A stretch of 64,000 nt of DNA from Mycolicibacter algericus DSM 45454 (lineage in GTDB: Bacteria > Actinomycetota > Actinomycetes > Mycobacteriales > Mycobacteriaceae), in contig NZ_MVHC01000006.1 of NCBI RefSeq assembly GCF_002086455.1, positions 62,001 through 126,000 of the forward strand, given 5' to 3'. Position numbers and translations under genes: made by a program. Position 1 is the stretch's first letter, and each line of letters opens with the position of its first letter. Shown here piece by piece: positions 50,424 through 58,865 of the stretch. The notes under the pieces are model-generated. The model did no database searches. It saw only the letters and a program-made list of their open reading frames with translations, and had not been told where the DNA came from.

Positions 50424-51882
50424 TCCAAGCGCATCGACGCAGGCCACCGAGGCTTTTCGGGGGATCGACGATGCGGCTGTGGCCGGGGCGATCACGGCTG
50501 CCTCGCGGGAACAGAACGCGGCATGTGCACGCGAGTTGGCCGCGATCGGGGAGCTGTATACGCGCCGCGCGCCCGAGCAGGACATCGATCGCGCAAACTG
50601 GGCCGTCGACGGGCATGCCAATGTGGTCGCCGAGGTCTCGGCGGCGTTGGGCATCAGTAGCGGCCGCGCCCGCGGGCTGCTGCGATACGCAATCGACTTG
50701 CGCGAGCGACTGCCGCGAGTGGCGGAGGTTTTTGCCCGCGGCGACATCGACTTTCGGCTGATGGCAGCGGTGGTGAGCCGCACCGAACTGGTGGAAGATC
50801 CGGAGCTGGTCGCCAAGCTGGATGCCGCAGTGGCCAAACATGCCCACAGATGGATGCGGCTGTCGAAACCCAAACTCATCGAGCGCATCGATATGTGGGT
50901 GGCCCGGTTCGATCCGGCCGGCCGGCGCATGCCCAATCAGAACGACGACGATCGCTATGTCGAGATTGGGCCGGTGGACTCCGGTTTGGCAGGAATCTGG
51001 GCGCAACTGCGCGCCCCGGACGGGGCAGCACTGGATCGCAAACTCGACGCGTTGGCGGCCACGGTGTGCCGTAATGATCCGCGCACCAAACGGGAGCGGC
51101 GGGCTGATGCGTTCGGGACACTTGCCGCTGGATTGGACGCGATGCGCTGCGAATGCGGCTCCCCCGACTGCCCGGCCGCCTGTCGCTCAGCGGGCACCGA
51201 TGTGGTCATCCATGTGCTCGCCGAGCAGGGAACCCTCACCGGTGACACGAAAGCCCCCGGCTATCTTCCCGGCTACGGCCCGATTCCGGCCACCGCGTTG
51301 CGCAAGATGGCCGCCACCGCCAAACTCAAGCCGCTGCCGATCCCGTCCGCCGATCCAGAGCTCGGTTATCGCCCCTCGGTCGCATTGGCCGAATTCGTGC
51401 GCATACGCGATCTCACGTGCCGGTTCCCCAACTGCGATGAACCGGCTGCGGTGTGCCAGATCGACCACACCGTGCCCTATCCGGTGGGCCCCACCCATCC
51501 GTCAAATCTCAAGCTGCTGTGCGTTTTTCATCACCTTTTGAAGACCTTCTACACCGGTGTGGGCGGCTGGGCGGATCGCCAACAGCCTGATGGCACCGTG
51601 ACCTGGACCGCACCCAGTGGTCAGACCTACACCACCATCCCGACCGGGAGCATCTTCTTTCCCGTCTTGTCCACCCCCACCGGGAGACTGGTGCTGCCCG
51701 ACCGGGTCCCAGCGCCCGACACCGTGCGGGGAGTGATGATGCCGCGCCGCCAACGGACTCGCGCGACTGAACACCGCTACCGCATCACCTGGGAACGACG
51801 CATCAATGAGGAGCGTCTGGCCCAAGAACACCAGAAACGTGCGGCCGAACGTACCCGAAACGACGAACCGCCGCCGTTCTGA
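50416..51882 (+). CDS. DUF222/HNH endonuclease-family protein (13E12 repeat family), SOS-regulated
   Basis: 488 residues. The N-terminal and central part (about 20-310) is DUF222; the C-terminal HNH domain has RDLTCRFPNCDEP (zinc Cys pair), QIDHTVPY (Asp-His) and NLKLLCVFHHLLKT. These are the usual landmarks of the mycobacterial 13E12 family, a multi-copy family of unknown function, several members of which have LexA boxes. The ATG at 50416 lies inside an SOS box and 7 nt after a TATACT -10, so transcription is probably leaderless. A basic, Arg/Glu-rich tail ends the protein. Third-position base use is less GC-biased than in its neighbours, which fits acquisition as a mobile-type family. Confidence 0.93.
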   Translation: MFDPSASTQATEAFRGIDDAAVAGAITAASREQNAACARELAAIGELYTRRAPEQDIDRANWAVDGHANVVAEVSAALGISSGRARGLLRYAIDLRERLPRVAEVFARGDIDFRLMAAVVSRTELVEDPELVAKLDAAVAKHAHRWMRLSKPKLIERIDMWVARFDPAGRRMPNQNDDDRYVEIGPVDSGLAGIWAQLRAPDGAALDRKLDALAATVCRNDPRTKRERRADAFGTLAAGLDAMRCECGSPDCPAACRSAGTDVVIHVLAEQGTLTGDTKAPGYLPGYGPIPATALRKMAATAKLKPLPIPSADPELGYRPSVALAEFVRIRDLTCRFPNCDEPAAVCQIDHTVPYPVGPTHPSNLKLLCVFHHLLKTFYTGVGGWADRQQPDGTVTWTAPSGQTYTTIPTGSIFFPVLSTPTGRLVLPDRVPAPDTVRGVMMPRRQRTRATEHRYRITWERRINEERLAQEHQKRAAERTRNDEPPPF

Positions 51883-51892
51883 GCGAACCGGC

Positions 51893-53002
51893 TCAGCGGT
51901 GCACGATCACCCCGCGGATGTTCTTGCCGTCGCGCAGATCCTGGTAGCCCTCGTTGACCTGCTCCAGGGTGTAGCGGCGGGTGACCAACTCGTCGAGCTT
52001 GAGTTTGCCGGCGTCGTAGAGGCGCAGCAGCCGCACGATGTCGTACTGCGGGTTGGCCCCGCCGAACAGGGTGCCCTTGATGGTCTTGCCGAACAGCGCG
52101 AGCTGCGACCCCGAGATGTGCACGTCGAGGCTCTCCAGCTTCGCCAGCGCGGCGATCACCACGGTGCCGCCCTTGCCGATGGTGTTGAACGCCGCGGTGG
52201 TGACGGCCTCGTCCAGATCGCCGACGGTGATCAGCGCCTGATCGGCCATCTGACCCCAAGTGAGCTCGGCGACCGTGACCATCGCCTCCTCGGCGGTGGC
52301 GAAGGCGTGGGTGGCGCCCAGCTTGAGCGCGGTCTCGCGCTTGAACTCCACCGGGTCGACCGCGACGACGTACTTGGCACCGGCGTGGGCGGCGCCCTGC
52401 ACCGCGTTGATGCCGACCCCGCCGACGCCGTAGACCACCACGGTGTCCCCGGCGCGCACCCCACCGTCGTAGTTGGCGCTCGCCCAGCCGGTGGGCACCC
52501 CGCAGCCGACCAGCACCGCGGTCTGAAGCGGTAGCCAGTCGTCGACTTTGACCACCGAGTGCTGCGAGACGGTCGCGCGCTCGGCGAAGGTGCCCAGCAT
52601 GCAGAAGCCGCCGTAATCGGTGCCGCCGGAATGAAATCGGAAGGTGCCGTCGGGCATGCAGCCCTCCAGGATGGTCGCCCCCATGTCGCACAGGTTCTGC
52701 CGGCCGGTCGAGCAGTACCGGCAGGTTCCGCAGCTGGGGATGAAGCAGCACACCACGTGATCGCCGGGGGCGACCTTGGTGACACCGGGACCGACGTCTT
52801 CGATGATGCCGGAGCCCTCGTGTCCGCCGACGATCGGGAATCGCGCGGGCCAGTCGCCGTCGGCCAGGTGCAGATCCGAATGACACAGCCCGGCGGCGGT
52901 GAATTTGATCAGCACCTCGCCCGGCCCTGGCCCGTCCAGATCCAGCTCCATGATCTCGAACGGCTGGTTGGGCGCATGAGCCACGGCAGCAATTGTTTTC
53001 AT
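51893..53002 (-). CDS. Zinc-dependent alcohol dehydrogenase (NDMA-dependent/AdhD-like)
   Basis: 369-residue medium-chain dehydrogenase. Catalytic-zinc ligands lie in GLCHSDLHLADG and GGHEGSGIIEDVG; the structural-zinc cluster is CFIPSCGTCRYCSTGRQNLC; the cofactor-binding fold is VVYGVGGVGINAVQGAAHAG. Subfamily features (GATILEGCMPDGTFRFHSGG) match mycothiol-era actinobacterial enzymes assayed with NDMA, including M. tuberculosis AdhD. The ATG at 53002 fits the family start MKTIAAV; an ATG 9 nt upstream (53011) has the better-placed GGAG, so the protein may carry three more residues. Substrate unknown. Confidence 0.92.
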   Translation of the reverse strand: MKTIAAVAHAPNQPFEIMELDLDGPGPGEVLIKFTAAGLCHSDLHLADGDWPARFPIVGGHEGSGIIEDVGPGVTKVAPGDHVVCCFIPSCGTCRYCSTGRQNLCDMGATILEGCMPDGTFRFHSGGTDYGGFCMLGTFAERATVSQHSVVKVDDWLPLQTAVLVGCGVPTGWASANYDGGVRAGDTVVVYGVGGVGINAVQGAAHAGAKYVVAVDPVEFKRETALKLGATHAFATAEEAMVTVAELTWGQMADQALITVGDLDEAVTTAAFNTIGKGGTVVIAALAKLESLDVHISGSQLALFGKTIKGTLFGGANPQYDIVRLLRLYDAGKLKLDELVTRRYTLEQVNEGYQDLRDGKNIRGVIVHR

Positions 53003-53043
53003 GGGTGTCATCCAACCGCTCCGGTTGACCGCGGTGACCCGAT

Positions 53044-53883
53044 TCAGCCGGATTGCGTCACAAAGTCGATCAGCTCTTCGACCCGGCCGATCAGCTCCGG
53101 CTCCAGGTCGGTCCAGTCGCGCACCCGGCCGCGGATGCGCTGCCACGCCGCGGCGATGTCGGCCTGTCCGTTGTGCGGCCAGCCCAGGGCGGCGCAGATA
53201 CCGTGTTTCCACTCGATGCTGCGCGGGATGGTCGGCCAGTTCCGCAAGCCGAGCCGCCCGGGCTTCACCGCCTGCCAGATGTCGACGTAGGGGTGGCCGA
53301 CGATCAGGGTGTGCGCACCGCCCGGCCCGCGGCGTACCACCTCGGCGATGAGGGTCTCCTTCGAACCCGATACCAGGTGGTCGACCAGCACGCCGAGCCG
53401 CCTCCCGGGGCCCGGCTGGAATTCGGCCACGATGCCGGCCAGGTCGTCGATGCCACCGAGGTATTCGACGACGACGCCCTCGATGCGCAGATCGTCGCCC
53501 CAGACCTGTTCGACGAGCTCGGCGTCGTGGCGACCCTCGACGTAGATCCGGCTGGCCAGCGCCACTCTGGCGCGCGCGCCCGGTACCGCCACCGAGCCCG
53601 ACGCGGTGCGAGCGGGCGCTTGGGGTGCGGCCGGTCGCGGCTCGGTGAGGATCACCGGCTTGCCGTCGATCAGGTAGCCGGGCCCGAGCGGGAAGCCGCG
53701 GGTGCGGCCATGCCGATCCTCCAGCTCGATGCGGCCGTATTCGACACGCGTCACGGCGCCGACGTAACCGGTCTGGGCGTCTTCGACGACCATGCCGCGC
53801 TGCACCGGCACCTCGGTGGAACGGATCTTGCGGGCGCTGTGCGGGTTGTCGGCGAGGATGTCGGTTCCATAGCGGTCGGCCAC
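53044..53883 (-). CDS. DUF3097-family protein
   Basis: 279 residues from the GTG at 53883 (VADRYGTDILADNPHS). The N-terminal part has RGMVVEDAQTGYVGAVTRVE and PLGPGYLIDGKP. The central part has ASRIYVEGRHDAELVEQVWG, then VEYLGGIDDLAGIVAEF and LGVLVDHLVSGSKET, which together look Toprim-like (acidic residues in EGRHD and VDH); this is my reading, not an established assignment. A TAGGCT box 7 nt upstream of this GTG, without Shine-Dalgarno, decides the start over a GTG at 53967. Function unknown. Confidence 0.82.
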   Translation of the reverse strand: MADRYGTDILADNPHSARKIRSTEVPVQRGMVVEDAQTGYVGAVTRVEYGRIELEDRHGRTRGFPLGPGYLIDGKPVILTEPRPAAPQAPARTASGSVAVPGARARVALASRIYVEGRHDAELVEQVWGDDLRIEGVVVEYLGGIDDLAGIVAEFQPGPGRRLGVLVDHLVSGSKETLIAEVVRRGPGGAHTLIVGHPYVDIWQAVKPGRLGLRNWPTIPRSIEWKHGICAALGWPHNGQADIAAAWQRIRGRVRDWTDLEPELIGRVEELIDFVTQSG

Positions 53884-53890
53884 CCGAGGC

Positions 53891-53896
53891 AGCCTA
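53891..53896 (-). promoter_or_regulatory. -10 element of the DUF3097 gene (leaderless layout)
   Basis: TAGGCT on the minus strand, then a 7-nt spacer (53884-53890) and the GTG at 53883. This supports the shorter start. Confidence 0.55.
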
Positions 53897-53997
53897 GGGC
53901 CGCCGACCCCGCCGCGGGGCGAACCGGCCGCGCGATTCCGACGACTTTTTCGGCGGGCTTGCGCCACGAGGCCCTGCGAACGCCGCCAGTCACTTCT

Positions 53998-54245
53998 GCC
54001 ACTTAAGCAACAATTGCCTCAGAAACAACAATAGTCACTCAAAATAGTCTTAATTTCTAAGAGATCTCTCGCAACATACGTATCAATAACAACAGCGTTA
54101 ACTCTAGCCACTCCAAATGACTACTACATCAGCTAATGACACCAATCCCATTTGCATCTTTAGCTATTCAAAATGTGCAATTTCATCATTTATCGCGTTA
54201 TGCTCGTAAACCTCACTGATAGACAACTATCACGGAGGTTGTGAT
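53998..54245. other. AT-rich leader and promoter region of the rpf gene
   Basis: About 250 bp with a base composition (roughly two-thirds A+T) quite unlike the rest of the window. No open frame of note. A TATGCT -10-like box is at 54199-54204 and GGAGG at 54234-54238. The stretch is a likely target for AT-binding silencers such as Lsr2, and the boundary at about 53998 is abrupt. Confidence 0.7.
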
Positions 54246-54246
54246 A
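54217..54246 (+). promoter_or_regulatory. Two mutually exclusive hairpins at the rpf ribosome-binding site
   Basis: Hairpin A: TGATAG-ACAA-CTATCA (54217-54232). Hairpin B: TATCAC-GGAGGTT-GTGATA (54228-54246), whose loop is exactly the Shine-Dalgarno and whose stem ends on the A of the start codon. They share 54228-54232, so only one can form. This could set rpf translation; alternatively the repeats are a DNA-binding site. Confidence 0.5.
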
Positions 54247-54677
54247 TGCACCGGAACACGGCACGGCGTGTCGTGCAGTTCGGTAGTCGGCGTCTCGCGT
54301 GGGCCGCGTCCGGGCTGATCACCGGGGGGATCATGGGCGGACTACTGGCGCCGGCAGGTGTCGCCCGCGCCGACAGCAACATGTTGATGGGTTGGGACGC
54401 CGTCGCCCAATGCGAATCGGGCGGCAACTGGGCCGCCGACACCGGCAACGGCTTCTACGGCGGGCTGCAGTTCAAACCGTCGACGTGGCGCGCATTCGGT
54501 GGTGTCGGACTGCCGTCGAAGGCGTCGCGCGAAGAACAGATCGCCGTCGCCAACCGGGTGCTCGATGAACAGGGACCGTATGCCTGGCCGAAATGCGGTC
54601 CCGGCAAGGTATTCCCGTCGTCGGTGAAGGGCTGGGTGCCGCCGGCGATGCGCCAGTTGCTCAAGCCGTTCTGGTGA
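54246..54677 (+). CDS. Short secreted resuscitation-promoting factor
   Basis: 143 residues: signal peptide (about 1-42, ending GVARA before DS) followed directly by a single Rpf domain. [20 protein letters not shown] contains the catalytic Glu57 next to Cys56; [14 protein letters not shown] and the second Cys (about 117, WPKCGPG) complete the lysozyme-like fold. Rpfs cleave peptidoglycan and stimulate regrowth of dormant cells. It has no LysM, G5 or transmembrane domains, so it resembles the short RpfC/D/E types. GGAGG lies 7 nt before the ATG. Convergent with the thioesterase gene. Confidence 0.93.
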   Translation: MHRNTARRVVQFGSRRLAWAASGLITGGIMGGLLAPAGVARADSNMLMGWDAVAQCESGGNWAADTGNGFYGGLQFKPSTWRAFGGVGLPSKASREEQIAVANRVLDEQGPYAWPKCGPGKVFPSSVKGWVPPAMRQLLKPFW

Positions 54678-54683
54678 GCCCGG

Positions 54684-55091
54684 CTACTTCGGCGCCAACA
54701 CCGCCTGGGTCTGGGTGACCCGGGCGACCAGTTTGCCGTTGTCGTCGGTCAGGTCGGTCTGCACCACGATCGTGGTCCGTCCGACGTGCAGCGGAAGGCT
54801 GGTCGCGGTGACGGTGCCGTCGCGGACCGCGCGGAAGAAATTGGTTTTCGATTCGATGGTCGAGGTGCTGGCGCCCTGCGGCAAGTTGGCGACCGCGCAC
54901 ACCGCACCGACGGTGTCGGCGAACGCCATCAGCGCTCCCCCATGCAGGATTCCCGCGGTGGTGCAGCGTTCCTGCGCCCACGCCATGGTGGCGGTCACCT
55001 GCTGCGGTGTCAGGTCGGTGACGTCGATCTGGAGGGCCGACGCGAACGGCATGCTGGAGACCACCAGCCGGGCGAACTCAACCGAATCCAT
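54684..55091 (-). CDS. Hotdog-fold acyl-CoA thioesterase (PaaI-like)
   Basis: 135 residues. The hotdog core shows TTAGILHGGALMAFADTVGA, where HGG and the following Asp are the usual catalytic region, then NFFRAVRDGTVTATSLPLHVGR and a beta-strand VARVTQTQAVL. Such proteins hydrolyse aryl- or acyl-CoA esters. The ATG at 55091 is chosen; an in-frame codon at 55112 would add seven residues. It follows aspS-side sequence by 42 bp and converges on rpf. Confidence 0.85.
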   Translation of the reverse strand: MDSVEFARLVVSSMPFASALQIDVTDLTPQQVTATMAWAQERCTTAGILHGGALMAFADTVGAVCAVANLPQGASTSTIESKTNFFRAVRDGTVTATSLPLHVGRTTIVVQTDLTDDNGKLVARVTQTQAVLAPK

Positions 55092-55133
55092 GCCCGATAG
55101 CCTTGCCGACACCGTTGCCGATGTCTACCGGCC

Positions 55134-56903
55134 TCAGCGCGGCTGGGGGGGCACGTCCATCCCGGATTCCTTGCGCTGCGCCGCGGTGATCGGCGCCGGG
55201 GCGTCGGTCAGCGGGTCGATGCCACCACCGGACTTCGGGAACGCGATGACCTCGCGGATCGAGTCGACGCCGGCCAGCAACGCCACCACCCGGTCCCAGC
55301 CGAACGCCAGCCCGCCGTGCGGCGGTGCACCGAAACTGAAGGCGTCCAACAGGAATCCGAATTTCTCGTTCGCCGCCGCCTCATCGATCCCCATCACCTT
55401 GAAGACCTGCTGCTGGACGTCGCGGCGGTGGATACGGATCGAGCCGCCGCCGATCTCGTTGCCGTTGCACACCACGTCGTAGGCGTCGGCCAGCACCGCA
55501 CCCGGGTCGGATTCCACGCTGTCGGCGTGTTCGGGCTTGGGCGAGGTGAACGCATGGTGCACCGCGGTCCATGCCCCGGAGCCCACGGCGACGTCTCCGG
55601 CGGCGGTGGCGTCGTCGGCGGGCTCGAACAGCGGCGGGTCCACCACCCAGGTGAACGCCCAGGCGTCCGGGTCGATCAGGTCGAGCCGGCGGGCGATCTC
55701 GCCGCGGGCCGCGCCCAGCAGCGCCCGGGACGGTTTGGCAAGCCCCGCCGCGAAGAAGATGCAGTCGCCCGGAGCGGCCCCGACGTGTCCGGCCAGTCCG
55801 GCGCGTTCGGCATCGGTGAGGTTCTTGGCCACCGGTCCGGACAGTTCGCCGTCCTGGCCGACCAGCACATAGGCCAGGCCCTTGGCCCCGCGCTGCTTGG
55901 CCCACTCCTGCCAGCCGTCCAGCGTGCGCCGCGGCTGTGATGCCCCGCCCGGCATCACCACCGCACCCACGTACGGGGCCTGGAAGACCCGGAAGGTGGT
56001 GTCTTTGAAGAACGCGGTGCACTCCACCAGTTCCAGACCGAACCGCAGGTCGGGTTTGTCGGAGCCGAACCGGCGCATCGCGTCGGCGTAGGTCATCCGC
56101 GGCAGCGGGGTCGGCAGGTCATAGCCGATCAACGCCCACAGCGCCGTGAGCACCTGTTCGGCGATGCCGATCACGTCCTCGGCGTCGACGAAGCTCATCT
56201 CCAGGTCCAGCTGGGTGAACTCCGGCTGCCGGTCGGCGCGGAAGTCCTCGTCGCGGTAGCAGCGGGCGATCTGGTAGTAGCGTTCCATCCCGGCCACCAT
56301 CAGCAGCTGCTTGAACAGCTGCGGGCTCTGCGGCAGCGCGTAGAACGAGCCGGGCTGCAGCCGCGCCGGCACCAGGAAGTCACGCGCGCCCTCCGGGGTG
56401 GAACGGGTCAGCGTGGGGGTCTCGATCTCGACGAAGCCGTGCTCGCCCAACACCGTTCGGGCCGCTGCGTTGACTCTCGACCGCAGCCGCAGCGCGGCCC
56501 CGGGGCCGTTCTCACGGCGCAGATCCAGGTAGCGGTGCCGCAGCCGTGCCTCTTCGCCGACCGGTTCGTCGAGCTGGAACGGCAGCGGTGCCGCTTCGTT
56601 GAGGACCGTCAGCTCCGACGCGTTGACTTCGATGGCGCCGGTGGGCAGGTCGGGGTTCGCGTTGCCTTCGGGGCGGACTTCGACGGCACCGGTGACCGCG
56701 ACGCAGAATTCGGCGCGTAGCCGGTGGGCCTGCTCCAGCACCGCCGGGTCGCGAAACACCACCTGCGCCACCCCGGAGGCGTCCCGCAGGTCGATGAAGA
56801 TGACCCCGCCGTGGTCGCGTCGGCGTGCCACCCAGCCGGCAAGGGTGACACTGCGCCCGGCGTCGGTGGCCCGCAATGAGCCGGCGTCGTGGCTGCGCAG
56901 CAC
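55134..56903 (-). CDS. aspS: Aspartyl-tRNA synthetase (bacterial type, probably non-discriminating)
   Basis: Class II synthetase of 589 residues. The OB-fold anticodon domain opens with [21 protein letters not shown]; class II motif 1 lies near FVEIETPTL, motif 2 in [20 protein letters not shown], motif 3 in [15 protein letters not shown]; the bacterial GAD insertion domain occupies the middle. The C-terminal tail [13 protein letters not shown] is short. The GTG start follows AGGGGG by 5 nt. Mycobacteria usually lack AsnRS, so this enzyme probably also charges tRNA-Asn with Asp; that is family knowledge. Confidence 0.97.
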   Translation of the reverse strand: MLRSHDAGSLRATDAGRSVTLAGWVARRRDHGGVIFIDLRDASGVAQVVFRDPAVLEQAHRLRAEFCVAVTGAVEVRPEGNANPDLPTGAIEVNASELTVLNEAAPLPFQLDEPVGEEARLRHRYLDLRRENGPGAALRLRSRVNAAARTVLGEHGFVEIETPTLTRSTPEGARDFLVPARLQPGSFYALPQSPQLFKQLLMVAGMERYYQIARCYRDEDFRADRQPEFTQLDLEMSFVDAEDVIGIAEQVLTALWALIGYDLPTPLPRMTYADAMRRFGSDKPDLRFGLELVECTAFFKDTTFRVFQAPYVGAVVMPGGASQPRRTLDGWQEWAKQRGAKGLAYVLVGQDGELSGPVAKNLTDAERAGLAGHVGAAPGDCIFFAAGLAKPSRALLGAARGEIARRLDLIDPDAWAFTWVVDPPLFEPADDATAAGDVAVGSGAWTAVHHAFTSPKPEHADSVESDPGAVLADAYDVVCNGNEIGGGSIRIHRRDVQQQVFKVMGIDEAAANEKFGFLLDAFSFGAPPHGGLAFGWDRVVALLAGVDSIREVIAFPKSGGGIDPLTDAPAPITAAQRKESGMDVPPQPR

Positions 56904-56995
56904 TAAAACCCCCTGGTTTGAGGACGGTCAGGTAACGGTTCGACGGTGGCCAAGTCTAGAGGCATCGCTGCCCTGCCCCGCGCCGCCCGGTGCTT

Positions 56996-57001
56996 TAAGC
57001 T
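56996..57001 (+). promoter_or_regulatory. -10 element of the duplicated-domain membrane protein gene
   Basis: TAAGCT followed by an 8-nt spacer and the GTG at 57010; no Shine-Dalgarno, hence a probable leaderless transcript. Confidence 0.5.
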
Positions 57002-57009
57002 GGCTCACT

Positions 57010-58101
57010 GTGACCAACGGGACCGATGACGTCGACTTCGATTACGACTACGAGGACGACGAGGAAGTCGCCACCCCAAAGCAGTCCAACAGCCTCAAAT
57101 GGGGGCTGGCCGCCGTGGTGGTGCTGGCCGTGGTCGCTCTGGTGCTGGTCGCGGTGGTGCTGCTGGGCGGGGACCCTGGCAAGGGTTCGATGGCTGACGG
57201 CGGGAGTTCCAGCCGCAATGCGGCCGCCTCGGGCATCGCCAGCGCGGACGACACCGGCCCGGTGGCGATCATCATGAGCGACCCCAGTTGCACCGCGTGG
57301 GGGTCGATCAGCAGCAACCTGTCCAACACGCTGTCGCTGCTCGGGCATGGCAAATGGAATGAGCGCGATCAGTCGATCCCGGCCTCGGCGTGGAACGACG
57401 AACAGAAGAAGGAGTACCTGGCCGCCGGGCAGGTGGTGCGTAACGCCGCCGCGCAGACCGTCGGGCTGGTGAAGCTCACCCCGCACCGGGTGATGCGCGA
57501 GCTCTACGAGCAGTTCATTGCCTATGCCCGCGCCTTCGTGGAGCACATTCCCACCTACACCGAACGCGACGCCGCGCTGGCCGGTACCGCGCACAGCGCG
57601 GCCTCGGCGCTGGCGGCGATCTGCGCGGCCGCCAACAACGGATCGGCGGCCACCCGCGCGCCGCTGGTCGAGGCACAGTCCGCGCCCACCAAGACCGCCC
57701 CACCGGGGAACCCCACCAACCCGCAGCGCTACCTGACCGGGCCCAACCCGGTCTGCGCCGATTGGAAAGCGGCACTGGACAAATTCGGCGCCGACACCGC
57801 CGAATGGACGGAGATCGACCCGAGCATCCCGGGAACCTATTGGAATCCCCAGCAGAAGGCGATCAACCTGGCGGTCGGCCCGGTGATGATCAGCCTGGCC
57901 AACAAGATGCAGCAGCTGGGTCGCCGCAGCAACAACCCCACCCTCCAGGATTTCGCGGAGCTGTCCGCGCAGTACCGGCGGGCGTTCGTGCTGGCGCTGC
58001 CGACCTACGACCCGTCGGACAACTACCTGGCCAACGCCGCGACCTTCATCTCCACCACGGTGCTGGGCGGGTGCGCCTCGATAGCGGTGGCCGGGCGGTA
58101 A
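57010..58101 (+). CDS. Single-pass membrane protein with two tandem copies of an extracytoplasmic helical domain
   Basis: 363 residues: acidic cytoplasmic N-terminus (about 1-29, DFDYDYEDDEE), one membrane helix (about 31-53), a Ser/Gly linker, then two related domains. Copy 1 spans Cys94 to Cys205 and copy 2 Cys249 to Cys355. Shared landmarks include D-Q/P-S-I-P-x3-W-N-x2-Q, RAFVEHIPTY / RAFVLALPTY, and a Cys at each end, suggesting a disulfide closing each unit. A Pro/Thr-rich linker (about 214-245) joins them. No catalytic motif; function unknown. Exposed outside the membrane if the positive-inside rule holds. Stop codon lies in a hairpin loop. Confidence 0.85.
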   Translation: MTNGTDDVDFDYDYEDDEEVATPKQSNSLKWGLAAVVVLAVVALVLVAVVLLGGDPGKGSMADGGSSSRNAAASGIASADDTGPVAIIMSDPSCTAWGSISSNLSNTLSLLGHGKWNERDQSIPASAWNDEQKKEYLAAGQVVRNAAAQTVGLVKLTPHRVMRELYEQFIAYARAFVEHIPTYTERDAALAGTAHSAASALAAICAAANNGSAATRAPLVEAQSAPTKTAPPGNPTNPQRYLTGPNPVCADWKAALDKFGADTAEWTEIDPSIPGTYWNPQQKAINLAVGPVMISLANKMQQLGRRSNNPTLQDFAELSAQYRRAFVLALPTYDPSDNYLANAATFISTTVLGGCASIAVAGR

Positions 58102-58110
58102 CCCGCCCGG
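58091..58110. terminator. GC hairpin spanning the stop codon
   Basis: CCGGGCGG (58091-58098) pairs perfectly with CCGCCCGG (58103-58110); the loop TAAC contains the TAA stop of the preceding gene. May act with the larger hairpin just downstream. Confidence 0.5.
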
Positions 58111-58133
58111 CGCGCTGAACCGACCTCTCTAAC

Positions 58134-58175
58134 GCCAAGAACCGGCGCAGCCCGCAGGCTGCACCGGTTCTCGGC
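58134..58175. terminator. Bidirectional terminator hairpin between the membrane protein gene and esxN
   Basis: Arms 58134-58152 and 58157-58175 (19 nt each, two mismatches) around the loop CGCA. It lies between convergent genes ending at 58101 and 58192. No T-tract. Confidence 0.8.
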
Positions 58176-58191
58176 TGTGTTCTGGCTTGGA

Positions 58192-58476
58192 TCAGGCCCA
58201 GCTGGAGCCCACCGAGGCGTCGGTGTTGGCCATGTTGTTGCCGGCGGTCTGCACCTTCTGACCGTGGGCGTTGGCCTGCTCGTAGATCACCGCGAAATTG
58301 CGGCCCAACTGCGCCACGAACTCCTGGCAGGCCACCGAACCGGCGCCACCCCAGAAATCCCCGGCCGCCAACACGTCATGCACGATCGCCTGGTGCTCGG
58401 CCTCCAACGAGGCAGCCTGAGCACGGATCAACGCACCGTGGGCATTCACATCACCGAACTGGTAATTGATCGACAT
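58192..58476 (-). CDS. esxN: WXG100 protein EsxN-like
   Basis: 94 residues, almost the same as M. tuberculosis EsxN/EsxI/EsxL: MSINYQFGDVNAHGALIRAQ, EAEHQAIVHDVLAAGDFWGG (WGG turn) and QANAHGQKVQTAGNNMANTD. Forms a secreted heterodimer with the EsxM-like partner. Start ATG preceded by AAGGAGAG. Last gene of the PE-PPE-esxM-esxN cassette. The paralogue name is by resemblance; the family is multi-copy. Confidence 0.93.
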   Translation of the reverse strand: MSINYQFGDVNAHGALIRAQAASLEAEHQAIVHDVLAAGDFWGGAGSVACQEFVAQLGRNFAVIYEQANAHGQKVQTAGNNMANTDASVGSSWA

Positions 58477-58496
58477 AGTTGCTCTCCTTGGCCCTT

Positions 58497-58784
58497 CTAG
58501 CTCGACAGGATCTGCTGGGAAGCAGCTTCCTGCTGCTCGTAGTGGTTGGCGTCACGGATCAACCCATCGCGCACCCCGTGCAGCATGTTCACGATGTTGC
58601 GAAACGCCGTCTGCATCTGACCCATGGTGTCCATCGACGCCGCCCCACTCCAGCCCGCACCGGCGATGTTCTGCGACGACGCCCACATCCGGCGCGCCTC
58701 ATCCTCCACCGTCTGCGCGTGAACGTCGAAACGCCCCGCCATCGCCCGCATCGCATCCGGGTCGGTCATAAAACGAGTTGCCAT
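58497..58784 (-). CDS. esxM: WXG100 protein EsxM-like (QILSS family)
   Basis: 95 residues: [20 protein letters not shown], the WSG turn in [12 protein letters not shown], and the diagnostic C-terminus QQILSS. The ATG at 58784 has AAGGAGAG upstream; an upstream in-frame extension is not credible. Pairs with the EsxN-like protein encoded 20 bp downstream. QILSS-type pairs are the ones associated with ESX-5 duplications in slow-growing mycobacteria. Confidence 0.93.
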   Translation of the reverse strand: MATRFMTDPDAMRAMAGRFDVHAQTVEDEARRMWASSQNIAGAGWSGAASMDTMGQMQTAFRNIVNMLHGVRDGLIRDANHYEQQEAASQQILSS

Positions 58785-58865
58785 GAAAATCTCTCCTTCT
58801 TGCTCGGAATTCGTTGTGGTGCCGGGCGGCGGCCCGGCGGACACGTGTGGTTCAGGCCCCTTCCG

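Noticed and set aside
53998..54245. c-di-AMP (ydaO-type) riboswitch upstream of rpf
   Set aside because: Known for rpfA-type leaders, but the required GC-rich conserved helices are absent in this AT-rich stretch.
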